From contig MNEW01000065.1 of NCBI GenBank assembly GCA_001917895.1, positions 1-11,738 on the forward strand: a DNA stretch of 11,738 bases, written 5' to 3'. Origin of the DNA: Actinobacteria bacterium 13_1_40CM_66_12. GTDB taxonomy: Bacteria > Chloroflexota > Dormibacteria > Dormibacterales > Dormibacteraceae. Within the stretch, counting starts at the first letter, position 1; the number at the start of each line of letters is the position of its first letter. This document shows, piece after piece, positions 1-6,751 of the stretch. A program made the translations under genes and the position numbers. The notes beneath the pieces are model-generated. The model was not told the origin of the DNA. It saw only the letters and a list, made by a program, of their open reading frames with translations, and searched no databases.

Positions 1-155
1 TCCTCGCCGATCATTCGACGCCCGTACCGGGTCTTGAAGATCCACTCGTGCAGGCGTTCACCACCCACCCCGAGCGGGTTGTCCACGTCCTGGTTTGGTC
101 CGGCGGCGTAGCCGTCGATTGAGATCGAGAGGTTATGGACGCGTAGCTTCGCCAT
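1..155 (-). CDS. RibD C-terminal / dihydrofolate-reductase-like family protein (5' part only)
   Basis: Only the first 51 codons lie in the window; the gene runs off the left edge. The N-terminus contains LSISIDGYAAGPNQ followed by a GxGGERLHEWIF-type segment. This is the usual opening of the stand-alone RibD-C family: a first beta strand, then the SxDGYxAG turn that in DHFR-fold proteins contacts the nicotinamide of NADPH. Family members are NAD(P)H-dependent reductases, mostly of unknown substrate; no specific reaction can be assigned. The ATG is 3 bp after the TGA of the DUF2207 gene, and GGTGA just upstream could serve as a ribosome site, so it is probably co-transcribed and translationally coupled with that gene. 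The family call is confident, the function is not. Confidence 0.8.
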   Translation of the reverse strand, partial: MAKLRVHNLSISIDGYAAGPNQDVDNPLGVGGERLHEWIFKTRYGRRMIGE

Positions 156-158
156 GCT

Positions 159-1937
159 TCACCAGGCTCCGCCGCCGCCGCCCCCGCCGCCACCGCCTGA
201 GAAACCGCCGCCGCCGAAGCCGCTGGCCGAGCCCCCGCTCGGCGTAACCGCGATCGCGCTCGAGATGCTGGTGTTCATCGATTGCAGACTACCCGCCAGC
301 ACGGCGGCCTGGAATGGGCCCCGGCCCACGTACCAGTTGTTCGTGGCGCTCGTATCGATGCCTTCGAACGCCTTCGCCCACAGCGTGACGGTGCCGAACA
401 CGATCGCGTAGGGGAGGAGCTGCGTGAAGATCTCGGCTTTGGCAGCGAACTGCTGGCGGTATTTCTCCGCGGTCGCCATGTACAGACGGAAGCCCAGCGT
501 GTGCTCCAACAGATCGCGTCCGGCGGGGGTGCGCTGAGTCATGAACGGGAAGCTGATGGTCATGGCGATGCCGACGATCACGACTGCCGCCCCAACCAAT
601 CCCCAGCCGAACTGCATGCCGAGGAAGAACGCGGTGGCTGCGCCCGCGCTCACGAGGCCGATGCCAAGACAGCCCCAAGCCGCCCGTGCCTGCGTCGGGT
701 TGCTCGAAAACCACTTGTGCGACATGGCGTCCTGGTACATCTGGCTTTCAGCCGTCTTCAGCTCGAGCGTGAACGTTCCTTTGAGGTCGGACAGCGTCAC
801 CTGCTGGCGCCCGGCGAACAGGCCCGCGAGGATCGTGTTTTCGTACGGCATGATCTCAGCCGGATCCCAACTCCGCATTTGGGTCAAGACCCAATCCTTC
901 TTGCCTGGTATCTCAGAGATCGTGAGGAAGCCTCGCACGGCCAGGTCGACGATGGTCGCGGTCAAATCCTTCGGGTCGGCGCGCTCATCGAGGATCAGGC
1001 CAAGCTCGGCCGGGCGCAGGTTTTGTGGCGGCTCGAACTCCACCACCACCGGGTCATGGCTGAAGAGTGGCTCCGCATGCTCCTTCGGATCGTTTGTGAG
1101 GTAGTACTGCGTCAAGTAGGCGCGATCGCGCCCATGGGTCCACCAGTTCCAGGCCACGAACCCGATCCCGGCGATGAGCACGAGCGCGGATATGCCGACC
1201 GTCAGCGGGTTGATGTCGAAAGCATCCAGTGGGAACTGACGTAGCCGCGGCTCGAGCATTGGGGGCGGGACTGTGACAACGCCCTTGGTCAGCGCGGTTA
1301 CGACCGACATCTCCTCGCCCGAATCGAGCTGGCGAGTCGATGAGTAGGTAGCCAGGCCGGCGCTTCCATTGCTCTCGCACGGGGCGGTCGAACCGGGCGG
1401 CCCCTCATAGCAAGCCGCCCTTCGAAACGCGGGCGCCGGCAGGCGGACCGTGGCGCTGACAGTCTCTTTGGGCACGGGCCAGAGATTGCCGTCGACATTC
1501 CAAAACAGCTCGTCATGGTCGGCGAAGGAGTTCATGGCACCGAAAATCGCGTAGGTGATGACGTAACGCTGGGCACCGCTCACCAGCCGGTTGGGGTCGC
1601 CGATCTTGATCTCAGCGCTGTCACGAACCACCGATTGGGTGTGCGGAACAGGGTTGGCGCCATCGGTGACTCCGCGGCTCTCGAAGTTGTAGAGGCGATC
1701 GTGCGTGTCGTCGTATCGGTAGCGCAGAGGAATCGTCCTGAAAATCCCATGTTTCTGCAGGCCGCGGAAGTCGACGCGGATGTCCTCCTGGACGACGATC
1801 GCGGAATCGGGCGCGATTGAGATCTCCGAGTGAAACGAGGTGATGACCCAGCCCTCATCGGCGTGCGCCGCAGGAGAAGTAAGGGCGATCACCCACCCAG
1901 CCGCAAGAAAAGCAACGGCAAACCGACCAGACCTCAT
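159..1937 (-). CDS. DUF2207 family membrane protein with Gly-rich C-terminal tail
   Basis: A 592-residue protein from the chosen start. The ATG at 1937 puts a clean signal peptide first (MRSGRFAVAFLAAGWV, probable cleavage after AHA near residue 26). The longer reading from 2018 adds 27 arginine-rich residues before it and overlaps typA, so it was not used. An extracytoplasmic beta-rich domain (about 27-240, with the IxxDsaivVqEdI and GIFRTIPLRY segments typical of DUF2207) is followed by a TM helix at about 244-263. Next come a cytoplasmic winged-helix-like stretch, two further TM helices at about 420-465, and a tail (from about 568) rich in Gly and Ser that ends in ten glycines then AW. This architecture and tail are usual for DUF2207/YciQ-like proteins, whose function is unknown. 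It is divergent from typA and heads a unit with the RibD-C-like gene. Confidence 0.85.
   Translation of the reverse strand: MRSGRFAVAFLAAGWVIALTSPAAHADEGWVITSFHSEISIAPDSAIVVQEDIRVDFRGLQKHGIFRTIPLRYRYDDTHDRLYNFESRGVTDGANPVPHTQSVVRDSAEIKIGDPNRLVSGAQRYVITYAIFGAMNSFADHDELFWNVDGNLWPVPKETVSATVRLPAPAFRRAACYEGPPGSTAPCESNGSAGLATYSSTRQLDSGEEMSVVTALTKGVVTVPPPMLEPRLRQFPLDAFDINPLTVGISALVLIAGIGFVAWNWWTHGRDRAYLTQYYLTNDPKEHAEPLFSHDPVVVEFEPPQNLRPAELGLILDERADPKDLTATIVDLAVRGFLTISEIPGKKDWVLTQMRSWDPAEIMPYENTILAGLFAGRQQVTLSDLKGTFTLELKTAESQMYQDAMSHKWFSSNPTQARAAWGCLGIGLVSAGAATAFFLGMQFGWGLVGAAVVIVGIAMTISFPFMTQRTPAGRDLLEHTLGFRLYMATAEKYRQQFAAKAEIFTQLLPYAIVFGTVTLWAKAFEGIDTSATNNWYVGRGPFQAAVLAGSLQSMNTSISSAIAVTPSGGSASGFGGGGFSGGGGGGGGGGAW
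164..230. repeat. GCC/GGC-rich low-complexity tract coding for the poly-Gly tail
   Basis: A nearly pure run of GCC and CCG triplets on the plus strand corresponds to GGC/GGT glycine codons on the minus strand at the end of the DUF2207 gene. Such triplet tracts can slip, so the number of glycines may vary between strains and is error-prone in assemblies. Confidence 0.6.
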
Positions 1938-1948
1938 TTCGCGCTGCG

Positions 1949-1954
1949 ATCTTA
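1949..1954 (-). promoter_or_regulatory. Probable -10 element of the DUF2207 gene
   Basis: TAAGAT reads toward the DUF2207 start, 11 nt before its ATG. It would give a leader of only a few bases. No -35 match and no clear Shine-Dalgarno site are seen. It lies 2 bp from the typA -10 on the other strand. Confidence 0.35.
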
Positions 1955-1956
1955 CG

Positions 1957-1962
1957 TATAGT
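1957..1962 (+). promoter_or_regulatory. Probable -10 element of typA (leaderless start)
   Basis: TATAGT lies 9 nt before the typA GTG at 1972. Transcription starting 7-9 nt after the hexamer would begin at or next to the start codon. The bases between (ggccgcgct) hold no Shine-Dalgarno sequence, which supports leaderless translation. No convincing -35 box is visible. Confidence 0.5.
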
Positions 1963-1971
1963 GGCCGCGCT

Positions 1972-3816
1972 GTGACTCTGACAAATCTTCGGCATGACAT
2001 TCGCAACGTTGCGATCATCGCCCACGTCGATCACGGGAAGACGACGCTGGTCGACGCGCTCCTGAAGCAGAGCCACACCTTCCGCGACAACCAGGACGTC
2101 GGCACGCTGATCATGGACACGAACGACCTCGAACGCGAGAAGGGAATCACCATCCTCGCCAAGAACACGTCCATCCGCCACGGCGACGTGACGATCAACA
2201 TCATCGACACGCCCGGGCACGCGGACTTCGGCGGCGAGGTGGAGCGGGTCCTGAACATGGCCGACGGGTGCCTGTTGCTGGTGGATGCCGCCGAAGGACC
2301 GATGCCGCAGACCCGTTTCGTACTGCGCAAGGCGTTCGAGGTCGGACTGCGGATCATCGTCGTGATCAACAAGGTCGACCGCAAGAACGCCGACCCGAAG
2401 GCGGCGCTGAGCAAGGTCCACGACCTGTTCCTCGAGCTTGCAGAGGACGCCGACCAGCTCGAGGCGCCCGTGATCTATGCGGTCGCGAAGGAGGGCCGCG
2501 CCGGCGTTGACGCTGACGACCTGGCGCCCGATCTCGAACCGCTGTTCAAGACGATCATCGAGCACATCCCGGCACCGGTCATCGAACCAGGAGGCTTCCA
2601 GATGCTGGTCGCCAACCGGGCGTACGACGACTACACGGGCCCGATGGCGATCGGGCGCATTTCCCGCGGAAGCGTCGCGCCGGGGGATGCGGTCGCGGTG
2701 CTCACCGCCGACGGGGAGGCCAAGCGCGTAAAAGTGGTGCAGGTTCTCCTCTATCGAGGTCTCGACAGGGTCGCGGTGCCGACAGCGAGCGCCGGCGACA
2801 TCGTGGTCCTGACCGGGCTCGAAGAGGTCGCGATCGGCGACACGCTCACGGACCCGGAGTCGCCTGATCCGCTCCCGCGCATCGAGATCGACGAGCCGAC
2901 CGTCAGGATGACCTTCGGCGTCAACACGTCGCCGTTCACCGGGCGGGAAGGCAAGTTCTCGACGACGCGCCAGCTTCGCGCGCGCCTGTACAAGGAGCTC
3001 GACGTCAACCTCGGCCTTCATGTCGAGGACACCGACGCGGCCGAGCGCTTCCTGGTCAGCGGCCGTGGCGAGCTGCATCTGGCCGTTCTCATCGAAACGA
3101 TGCGTCGCGAAGGGTACGAGTTCGAAGTCTCGCGCCCGGAGGCGATCGTCAAGAGAATCAACGGCCAGCTCATGGAGCCGGTGGAGCGGCTGACGGTCGA
3201 CGTCCGCGAGGAGCACCTGGGCGCGGTGACGGAGTCGCTCGGCAAGCGCCGTGGAGAGATGATCGAGATCAGCTACGACTCGAAGGGCGGCGTGCGCCTC
3301 GAGTACATGATTCCCACGCGCGGCTTGATCGGCTTCCGGAACCAGTTCCTGACTCTGACCGCGGGCACCGGCTTGATGGGCTCGATCGGGATCGGGTACC
3401 GGCCTTGGGCGGGCGACTTCAGGGAGCAGCGGAATGGCGCCCTGACCGCGTCGTCAGCGGGCACCACGCTTGCGTTCGGCCTGGCCGGCGCGCAGGAGCG
3501 GGGCACCACCTTCATCGAGCCGGGCGAGGCGGTCTATGAGGGAATGATCGTGGGCATCCAGAAGCGGCCCGGCGATATCCGCGTCAACGTGTGCCGCGAG
3601 AAGAAGCAGTCCAACATCAGGTCGTCGACCTCGGACATCTCGGTACGGCTGACCCCGGCCAGCAAGCTGAGCCTCGAACAGTCGCTCGACTTCCTGGCCG
3701 AGGACGAGCTCCTCGAGGTCACGCCGCAGCATCTCCGCCTGCGCAAGCGGCACCTGACGGAGGTCGACCAATCACGTGCCCGTCGCCTTGCGGAATCGAC
3801 CGGTACCCGGCGCTAA
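1972..3816 (+). CDS. typA: Ribosome-associated translational GTPase TypA/BipA
   Basis: A 614-residue member of the EF-G/LepA-like translational GTPases, close to the family's usual length of 605-615. TypA binds the 70S ribosome in its GTP form and helps 50S assembly and growth at low temperature or under stress (family knowledge). The G domain shows G1 AHVDHGKTT (17-25), G2 EREKGITI (54-61), G3 DTPGH (79-83) and G4 NKVD (133-136); G5 is at about 170-174. Beta-barrel domain II, domain III (GRGELHLAVLIETMRREG), domain V and the TypA-specific C-terminal domain (GEAVYEGMIVG, REKKQSNIR, LRLRKRHL) are all present. The GTG at 1972 begins MTLTNLRHDIRNVAIIAHVD, the normal TypA N-terminus; earlier in-frame codons would add a non-homologous extension across the promoter. 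The gene sits upstream of a cold-shock gene on the same strand, which is biologically consistent, although csp has its own probable promoter. Confidence 0.97.
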   Translation: MTLTNLRHDIRNVAIIAHVDHGKTTLVDALLKQSHTFRDNQDVGTLIMDTNDLEREKGITILAKNTSIRHGDVTINIIDTPGHADFGGEVERVLNMADGCLLLVDAAEGPMPQTRFVLRKAFEVGLRIIVVINKVDRKNADPKAALSKVHDLFLELAEDADQLEAPVIYAVAKEGRAGVDADDLAPDLEPLFKTIIEHIPAPVIEPGGFQMLVANRAYDDYTGPMAIGRISRGSVAPGDAVAVLTADGEAKRVKVVQVLLYRGLDRVAVPTASAGDIVVLTGLEEVAIGDTLTDPESPDPLPRIEIDEPTVRMTFGVNTSPFTGREGKFSTTRQLRARLYKELDVNLGLHVEDTDAAERFLVSGRGELHLAVLIETMRREGYEFEVSRPEAIVKRINGQLMEPVERLTVDVREEHLGAVTESLGKRRGEMIEISYDSKGGVRLEYMIPTRGLIGFRNQFLTLTAGTGLMGSIGIGYRPWAGDFREQRNGALTASSAGTTLAFGLAGAQERGTTFIEPGEAVYEGMIVGIQKRPGDIRVNVCREKKQSNIRSSTSDISVRLTPASKLSLEQSLDFLAEDELLEVTPQHLRLRKRHLTEVDQSRARRLAESTGTRR

Positions 3817-3850
3817 ACCGGCCCCAGGAATAGGTCCCGGCCGAAACGGG

Positions 3851-3856
3851 TATACT
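3851..3856 (+). promoter_or_regulatory. Probable -10 element of the cold-shock gene
   Basis: TATACT lies 35 bp after the typA stop. A start 7-8 nt downstream (about 3863-3864) would begin the RNA at the foot of the hairpin at 3864-3880 and give a leader of about 94 nt. No good -35 hexamer is seen at 16-18 bp spacing. Confidence 0.5.
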
Positions 3857-3863
3857 CTCGGTA

Positions 3864-3880
3864 GCCGGTAGAGTACCGGC
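3864..3880 (+). promoter_or_regulatory. Hairpin at the predicted 5' end of the csp mRNA
   Basis: Perfect 7-bp inverted repeat GCCGGTA / TACCGGC around a GAG loop. It begins where the RNA from the 3851 promoter should start, so it could protect the 5' end. There is no T-run after it, so it is not a standard terminator for typA. Confidence 0.5.
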
Positions 3881-3897
3881 GCTCACCGCAGGCTCCG

Positions 3898-3944
3898 TTT
3901 CTCGAACAGGCCCGCCGAGTTGAGTTGGCCTTGAGTTCGAGAGA
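3898..3944 (+). promoter_or_regulatory. Long stem-loop in the csp 5' leader, next to the SD
   Basis: Bases 3898-3907 pair with 3935-3944 (10 pairs, one G-U). After a 3-nt bulge (3932-3934), bases 3908-3912 pair with 3927-3931 (AGGCC/GGCCT), closing a 14-nt loop. The stem ends 2 nt before AGGAG at 3947. Two copies of TTGAGTT (3920-3926 and 3931-3937) could allow alternative pairing. A cold-responsive leader is inferred by analogy with cspA mRNAs. Confidence 0.55.
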
Positions 3945-3946
3945 TT

Positions 3947-3951
3947 AGGAG
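3947..3951 (+). promoter_or_regulatory. Shine-Dalgarno site of the csp gene
   Basis: AGGAG is directly next to ATG 3952 (no spacer) but 6 nt before ATG 3958, which is the standard distance. This decides the start in favour of 3958. It is the clearest SD in the window. Confidence 0.8.
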
Positions 3952-3957
3952 ATGGAA

Positions 3958-4155
3958 ATGCCTACAGGCACCATCAAGAAGCTGGTCGCGGACCGTGGCT
4001 TTGGCTTTATCGCAGCCGAAGACGGTAAGGAATTCTTCTTCCACAGGAGTGGCACCGAAGGCGACTTCGACAGCCTCCGCGGTGGCGAGAAGGTGACCTT
4101 CGAGATCGAAGCGAGCCCCAAGGGCCCGCGCGCTCGCAGCGTCCGCACCGTCTAA
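3958..4155 (+). CDS. csp: Cold-shock-domain protein (CspA family)
   Basis: A 65-residue single cold-shock domain, the normal size for the family. These are small OB-fold proteins that bind single-stranded RNA and DNA and act as RNA chaperones in the cytoplasm. RNP1 is visible as RGFGFI (residues 13-18) and RNP2 as EFFFHRS (25-31), with the TGTIKKL opening strand and the GGEKVTFEIE C-terminal strand. The chosen ATG (3958) starts MPTGTIKK and is 6 nt from AGGAG; ATG 3952 would have no spacer. The gene has a structured leader of about 94 nt and a strong terminator, so it is most likely monocistronic and controlled mainly at the RNA level. Whether it is cold-induced or constitutive cannot be read from the protein. 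Confidence 0.96.
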   Translation: MPTGTIKKLVADRGFGFIAAEDGKEFFFHRSGTEGDFDSLRGGEKVTFEIEASPKGPRARSVRTV

Positions 4156-4176
4156 CCAGACGAAACAGCAATAGGG

Positions 4177-4209
4177 ACCCGGGTCGAAAGACCCGGGTTT
4201 CTTTTTTTT
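4177..4209 (+). terminator. Strong intrinsic terminator of csp
   Basis: A 9-bp perfect stem, ACCCGGGTC / GACCCGGGT, closes a GAAA tetraloop (4186-4189). It is followed by TTTC and eight T. The minus-strand gene's stop codon (TAA at 4210-4208) lies inside the T-run. In the minus direction the hairpin is not followed by a U-tract, so good termination is expected only for the plus strand. Confidence 0.93.
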
Positions 4210-4663
4210 AGGGGAGCTCCTGAAACATGCACTCCATGTGCAGCAGCCTGGGTGACTCGGCGTGTGGCGTGCCGGGTTCGATCAATTTCCCGCAGCGTTC
4301 GCAGATAAGCGCCTTCTGTGGCCTCGGTGTCGCCCGCCGCGGCTCCTGTCCAGGCGAATAGAGGGTCCCATCCTGCGGGTCGAACAGGTTGAGTCCCAAC
4401 TCCGAGGCCTTTGTCTCGCAAAACTCGACGGCGGCATCTGGCGCCCTTCCGCTGATCGACAGGAAGACATGGGCCGGAGACGCTTCGACTTCGCCGATAT
4501 CGGGCCATTGCTCAGAGAGCGCCGCCACGAATTGAGCAACGCGGGCATCCGCCAGGAGGACCTCAGACCATTCGGCGCCGGAGGCGAGACGCTTGTAGGC
4601 GTCAAGAGCCTGATCAGCACTGAGCTGTTTAGCACCCGACAGCACGGCCAGGTCGAAGCTCAC
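4208..4663 (-). CDS. Small hypothetical protein with a Cys/His C-terminal tail
   Basis: A 151-residue soluble protein that I cannot assign a function. The first 100 residues open MSFDLAVLSGAK, then have DALDAYKRLASG-like and FVAALSEQWPDIG helices and a GLNLFDPQDGTLYSP segment. This layout resembles a widespread bacterial family of uncharacterised proteins that open MSYDLAVW and end GLxxxDPQ (resemblance from memory). After it comes a tail with CERC (C121, C124), H134, H142 and C145, a possible zinc-binding treble-clef or knuckle; residues 105-117 before it look like a linker. GTG start; it overlaps the TGA of the binding-protein gene by 4 bp (GTGA), with GAGG 5 nt upstream, so it is translationally coupled and probably last in its operon. 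It converges on csp. Confidence 0.7.
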   Translation of the reverse strand: MSFDLAVLSGAKQLSADQALDAYKRLASGAEWSEVLLADARVAQFVAALSEQWPDIGEVEASPAHVFLSISGRAPDAAVEFCETKASELGLNLFDPQDGTLYSPGQEPRRATPRPQKALICERCGKLIEPGTPHAESPRLLHMECMFQELP

Positions 4664-5871
4664 GCGAACCTCAGCGTGGTCGCGATCTGGTGGACGAGTG
4701 TGAAGCCGCCCTGGCCGTCCATCCTTGTGATCCAGACGGTCTGCTTGACGTCGTGGTTGGAGGTGAACTGGAACGGGCCCATCGGGGTTTGAATGTTCAC
4801 AGTCTCCATCGCGGTCCGAAGCTTCTCGCGGTCGCCCGCGAGGTCCTTGAATGTGAGCTTGGCCCGCTTGGCTGAGTCGGCCAGGATCTTGATCGCGGCG
4901 TATCCCTGCGCGGCGAACTGGTCAGGCGGCCTCTTGTACGCGGTCGTGTAAGCGGCCACGAATTCTGTATTGGACGGTAAGGAGTTGCCGAGGTACCACG
5001 CGCTTGCGCTCTGCGCGCCGGTGCCGGCTGTTCCCGCCTGCGCTGACACTGCTGTGTTGAAGTCGCTGCCGCCCAGGAACTGGCCTTGCCAGCCCTGTTG
5101 GCGAGCGTCGACCATGATCTCGGCCGGGATGCCCCCTGGGGAAGATATGAACATCACGTCGGGCTTCAGCTTCACGCCCTGGGCCACCAAGGACGACAGG
5201 TGCGCTTCTGTTGTGCTGAACGCGATCGTCTTGAGCAGCGTGATCTTGTATGTGCCGACTGTGTCCTGGACGATCTTGCCGTCGTCGCTGGAGAGCCTGT
5301 CGTCTTGCGTGACGAAGAGCACACCTGTGCTCGGATGCGCATCGGCCGCGTAAGACTGGATGTTGTCCGGAATGGCGGCCTGCTCGCCGAGGCTGTCGCG
5401 GAAGACGTAGCGGCACGGAGTGGTCTGCGGGAAGAGGCAGTCGGGAACGATGTGCGTCCCGGGGGTGCTCACCGCAAGGATCGGTGTCTTCAGGCTCTCG
5501 GCGACGGGATGGACCATCACTGCGGAGCTGGAAAGAGTGGGGCCGAGAAGCGCCAGGTCTTGATCCTGCTGGATCATGGTCCGAGCCGCAGCTGCCGACT
5601 GTGCGGGGTCGGAGGCGTCGTCGTTGACATGGAGAACGATCTTGGCGCCGAGGACCCCGCCGGCCTTGTTGATCTGGTCGACTGCCAGTTGCATGCCGTT
5701 CCTGCTTTGGACCCCGGTGAGAATTCCGGCGCCCGTCACGGAGAGGTCCGCGCCCAGCTTGATCGTCTTGCCTGCATATGAGTTGGTCGCACCGCCACCT
5801 CCGCCGCTCGAATCGCAAGCGACGACCATGACGGCGGCCACCAATGCTGAGACGAGGCGTGCTCGGTTCAC
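4660..5871 (-). CDS. ABC-type substrate-binding lipoprotein, branched-chain amino acid (LivK/Peripla_BP_6) type
   Basis: A 403-residue extracytoplasmic solute-binding protein. The signal peptide MNRARLVSALVAAVMVVAC ends in a lipobox VVAC with C19 as the lipidated residue, followed by a Ser/Gly linker. The mature part follows the Leu/Ile/Val-binding-protein fold: IKLGADLSVTG (ligand loop), GMQLAVDQINKAGGVLG, LLGPTLSSSAVMVHPVAE, TPILAVSTPGT, and the second lobe from PDVMFISSPGG. C145 and C153 could form a disulphide. No permease or ATPase gene lies beside it, so the transport partner is elsewhere or it acts as a sensor. The ligand cannot be predicted: the family covers amino acids, urea, amides and aromatic acids. 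It lies 28 bp after PPK2 on the same strand and is coupled to the next gene by GTGA. GTG start with only a weak purine stretch upstream. Confidence 0.88.
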   Translation of the reverse strand: MNRARLVSALVAAVMVVACDSSGGGGGATNSYAGKTIKLGADLSVTGAGILTGVQSRNGMQLAVDQINKAGGVLGAKIVLHVNDDASDPAQSAAAARTMIQQDQDLALLGPTLSSSAVMVHPVAESLKTPILAVSTPGTHIVPDCLFPQTTPCRYVFRDSLGEQAAIPDNIQSYAADAHPSTGVLFVTQDDRLSSDDGKIVQDTVGTYKITLLKTIAFSTTEAHLSSLVAQGVKLKPDVMFISSPGGIPAEIMVDARQQGWQGQFLGGSDFNTAVSAQAGTAGTGAQSASAWYLGNSLPSNTEFVAAYTTAYKRPPDQFAAQGYAAIKILADSAKRAKLTFKDLAGDREKLRTAMETVNIQTPMGPFQFTSNHDVKQTVWITRMDGQGGFTLVHQIATTLRFA

Positions 5872-5899
5872 GTCAACAGTCTTTCACGTCCGTTAGAGC

Positions 5900-6727
5900 T
5901 CACGCCTGCAGGCGTTTCAGCAGCCGCGGAACGTCGAGCCTGCGGTGTGGGTATTGGGGATCCATCTCCTTCAGGGTCTCGATCAGGATCCTTGACACGG
6001 CCCAGTTGCGGTAATTCTTGTCGTTGGCGGGGACCACGTACCAGGGCGCCCATCTCGTCGAGCAGCGCGTGAGTGCGATGCTGTAGGCGCTCTGGTAATC
6101 GTCCCAGTACGCCCGCTCGTCGATGTCGTGCTCACTGAACTTCCACTGCTTGTCGGGATCCTTGAGCCTCTCGCTGAGCCGGTTCCGCTGCTCGTCGTAT
6201 GAGATGTGCAGGCAGATCTTGACGATCTTCGTTCGTTGCTGGTTGACCTGCCTCTCGAAGCGGTTGATGAGCTCGTAACGGCGCTCGATGACGTTCAGGG
6301 GAGCCAGACCGTGCACCCGCACGATGAGCACGTCCTCGTAATGAGAGCGATTGAAGATGCCGACCTCGCCGACGTCCGGGAGGCGACGGCGGATCCGCCA
6401 CAGGAAGCTATGGCGTTTTTCCTCGGGGGTCGGCTGCTTGAAGGGTGTGATCTGGACCGCTTGCGGGTTCAGGTTTCCAATCACGTGGGTGATGGTGCCG
6501 TCCTTCCCGCTCGTGTCCATGCCTTGCAGCACGATCAGGAGCGCGCGCCTGTGCTCCGCGTAGAGCTCGTCCTGGAGCTTGAACAGTGTCGCGTGCTGCT
6601 TTGGGAGGTCCTTCAGCGCCTGTTTCTTGTGCTTGAGGCCGGGAGTCGATGCGGGATCGACGTCGGCGAGCCGAAAACGTCCGTCCTGCACTTCGGCACG
6701 AAGCAGGTCGCGAATCTGCTTCGCCAT
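5900..6727 (-). CDS. ppk2: Polyphosphate:nucleotide phosphotransferase, PPK2 family
   Basis: A 275-residue cytoplasmic P-loop kinase. PPK2 enzymes move phosphate between inorganic polyphosphate and nucleoside mono- or diphosphates, regenerating ATP/GTP or making polyphosphate. Walker A is GMDTSGKDG (69-77) with K75, the second conserved block is VGIFNRSHYEDVLIVRVH (122-139), and the lid is EQRNRLSERL (179-188). The downstream WKFSEHDIDERAYWDDY and STRWAPWYVVPANDK blocks are all intact. The single domain and the FNRSHYED block suggest a class III-like enzyme able to phosphorylate AMP and ADP; the class is inferred. It starts 21 bp after the S1C gene with no Shine-Dalgarno site but with TAGACT 7 nt before the ATG, so it probably has its own promoter and heads the unit with the binding protein and the small hypothetical gene. 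Confidence 0.94.
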   Translation of the reverse strand: MAKQIRDLLRAEVQDGRFRLADVDPASTPGLKHKKQALKDLPKQHATLFKLQDELYAEHRRALLIVLQGMDTSGKDGTITHVIGNLNPQAVQITPFKQPTPEEKRHSFLWRIRRRLPDVGEVGIFNRSHYEDVLIVRVHGLAPLNVIERRYELINRFERQVNQQRTKIVKICLHISYDEQRNRLSERLKDPDKQWKFSEHDIDERAYWDDYQSAYSIALTRCSTRWAPWYVVPANDKNYRNWAVSRILIETLKEMDPQYPHRRLDVPRLLKRLQA

Positions 6728-6734
6728 GGCCGCA

Positions 6735-6751
6735 AGTCTATCGGGAGTCTA
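6735..6751 (-). promoter_or_regulatory. Tandem TAGACT elements before ppk2 (probable -10, leaderless start)
   Basis: TAGACT-CCCGA-TAGACT, two identical hexamers one helical turn (11 bp) apart. The one nearer ppk2 (6740-6735) is 7 nt from its ATG, a leaderless arrangement. The farther copy contains the TAG stop of the S1C gene. The repeat could be two alternative -10 boxes or a direct-repeat operator. Confidence 0.4.

Noticed and set aside
171..227. Triplet repeats as a CRISPR or mobile-element repeat
   Set aside because: They are GGC/GGT glycine codons of the DUF2207 tail, without spacers or terminal inverted repeats.
282..1244. 320-codon plus-strand frame under the DUF2207 gene
   Set aside because: His/Arg/Glu-rich shadow frame; the minus strand has a full DUF2207 protein with signal peptide and TM helices.
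1938..2018. Longer DUF2207 start at 2018
   Set aside because: It would put 27 Arg-rich residues before a clean signal peptide and overlap the typA start.
1855..3216. 453-codon open frame on the minus strand under typA
   Set aside because: Mirror frame of typA in GC-rich DNA. The peptide is Arg/Asp/Val-rich and without domains, while typA is complete and highly conserved.
3864..3880. Hairpin as an intrinsic terminator of typA
   Set aside because: No T-run follows it and it sits just after a probable -10 element, so a role in the csp leader fits better.
3952..3957. ATG 3952 as csp start
   Set aside because: It directly abuts AGGAG with no spacer; ATG 3958 has 6-nt spacing and gives the normal cold-shock N-terminus.
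4177..4209. Terminator also serving the minus-strand hypothetical gene
   Set aside because: The hairpin is symmetric but in the minus direction it is followed by CCCTATTGC, not a U-tract, so termination there would be weak.
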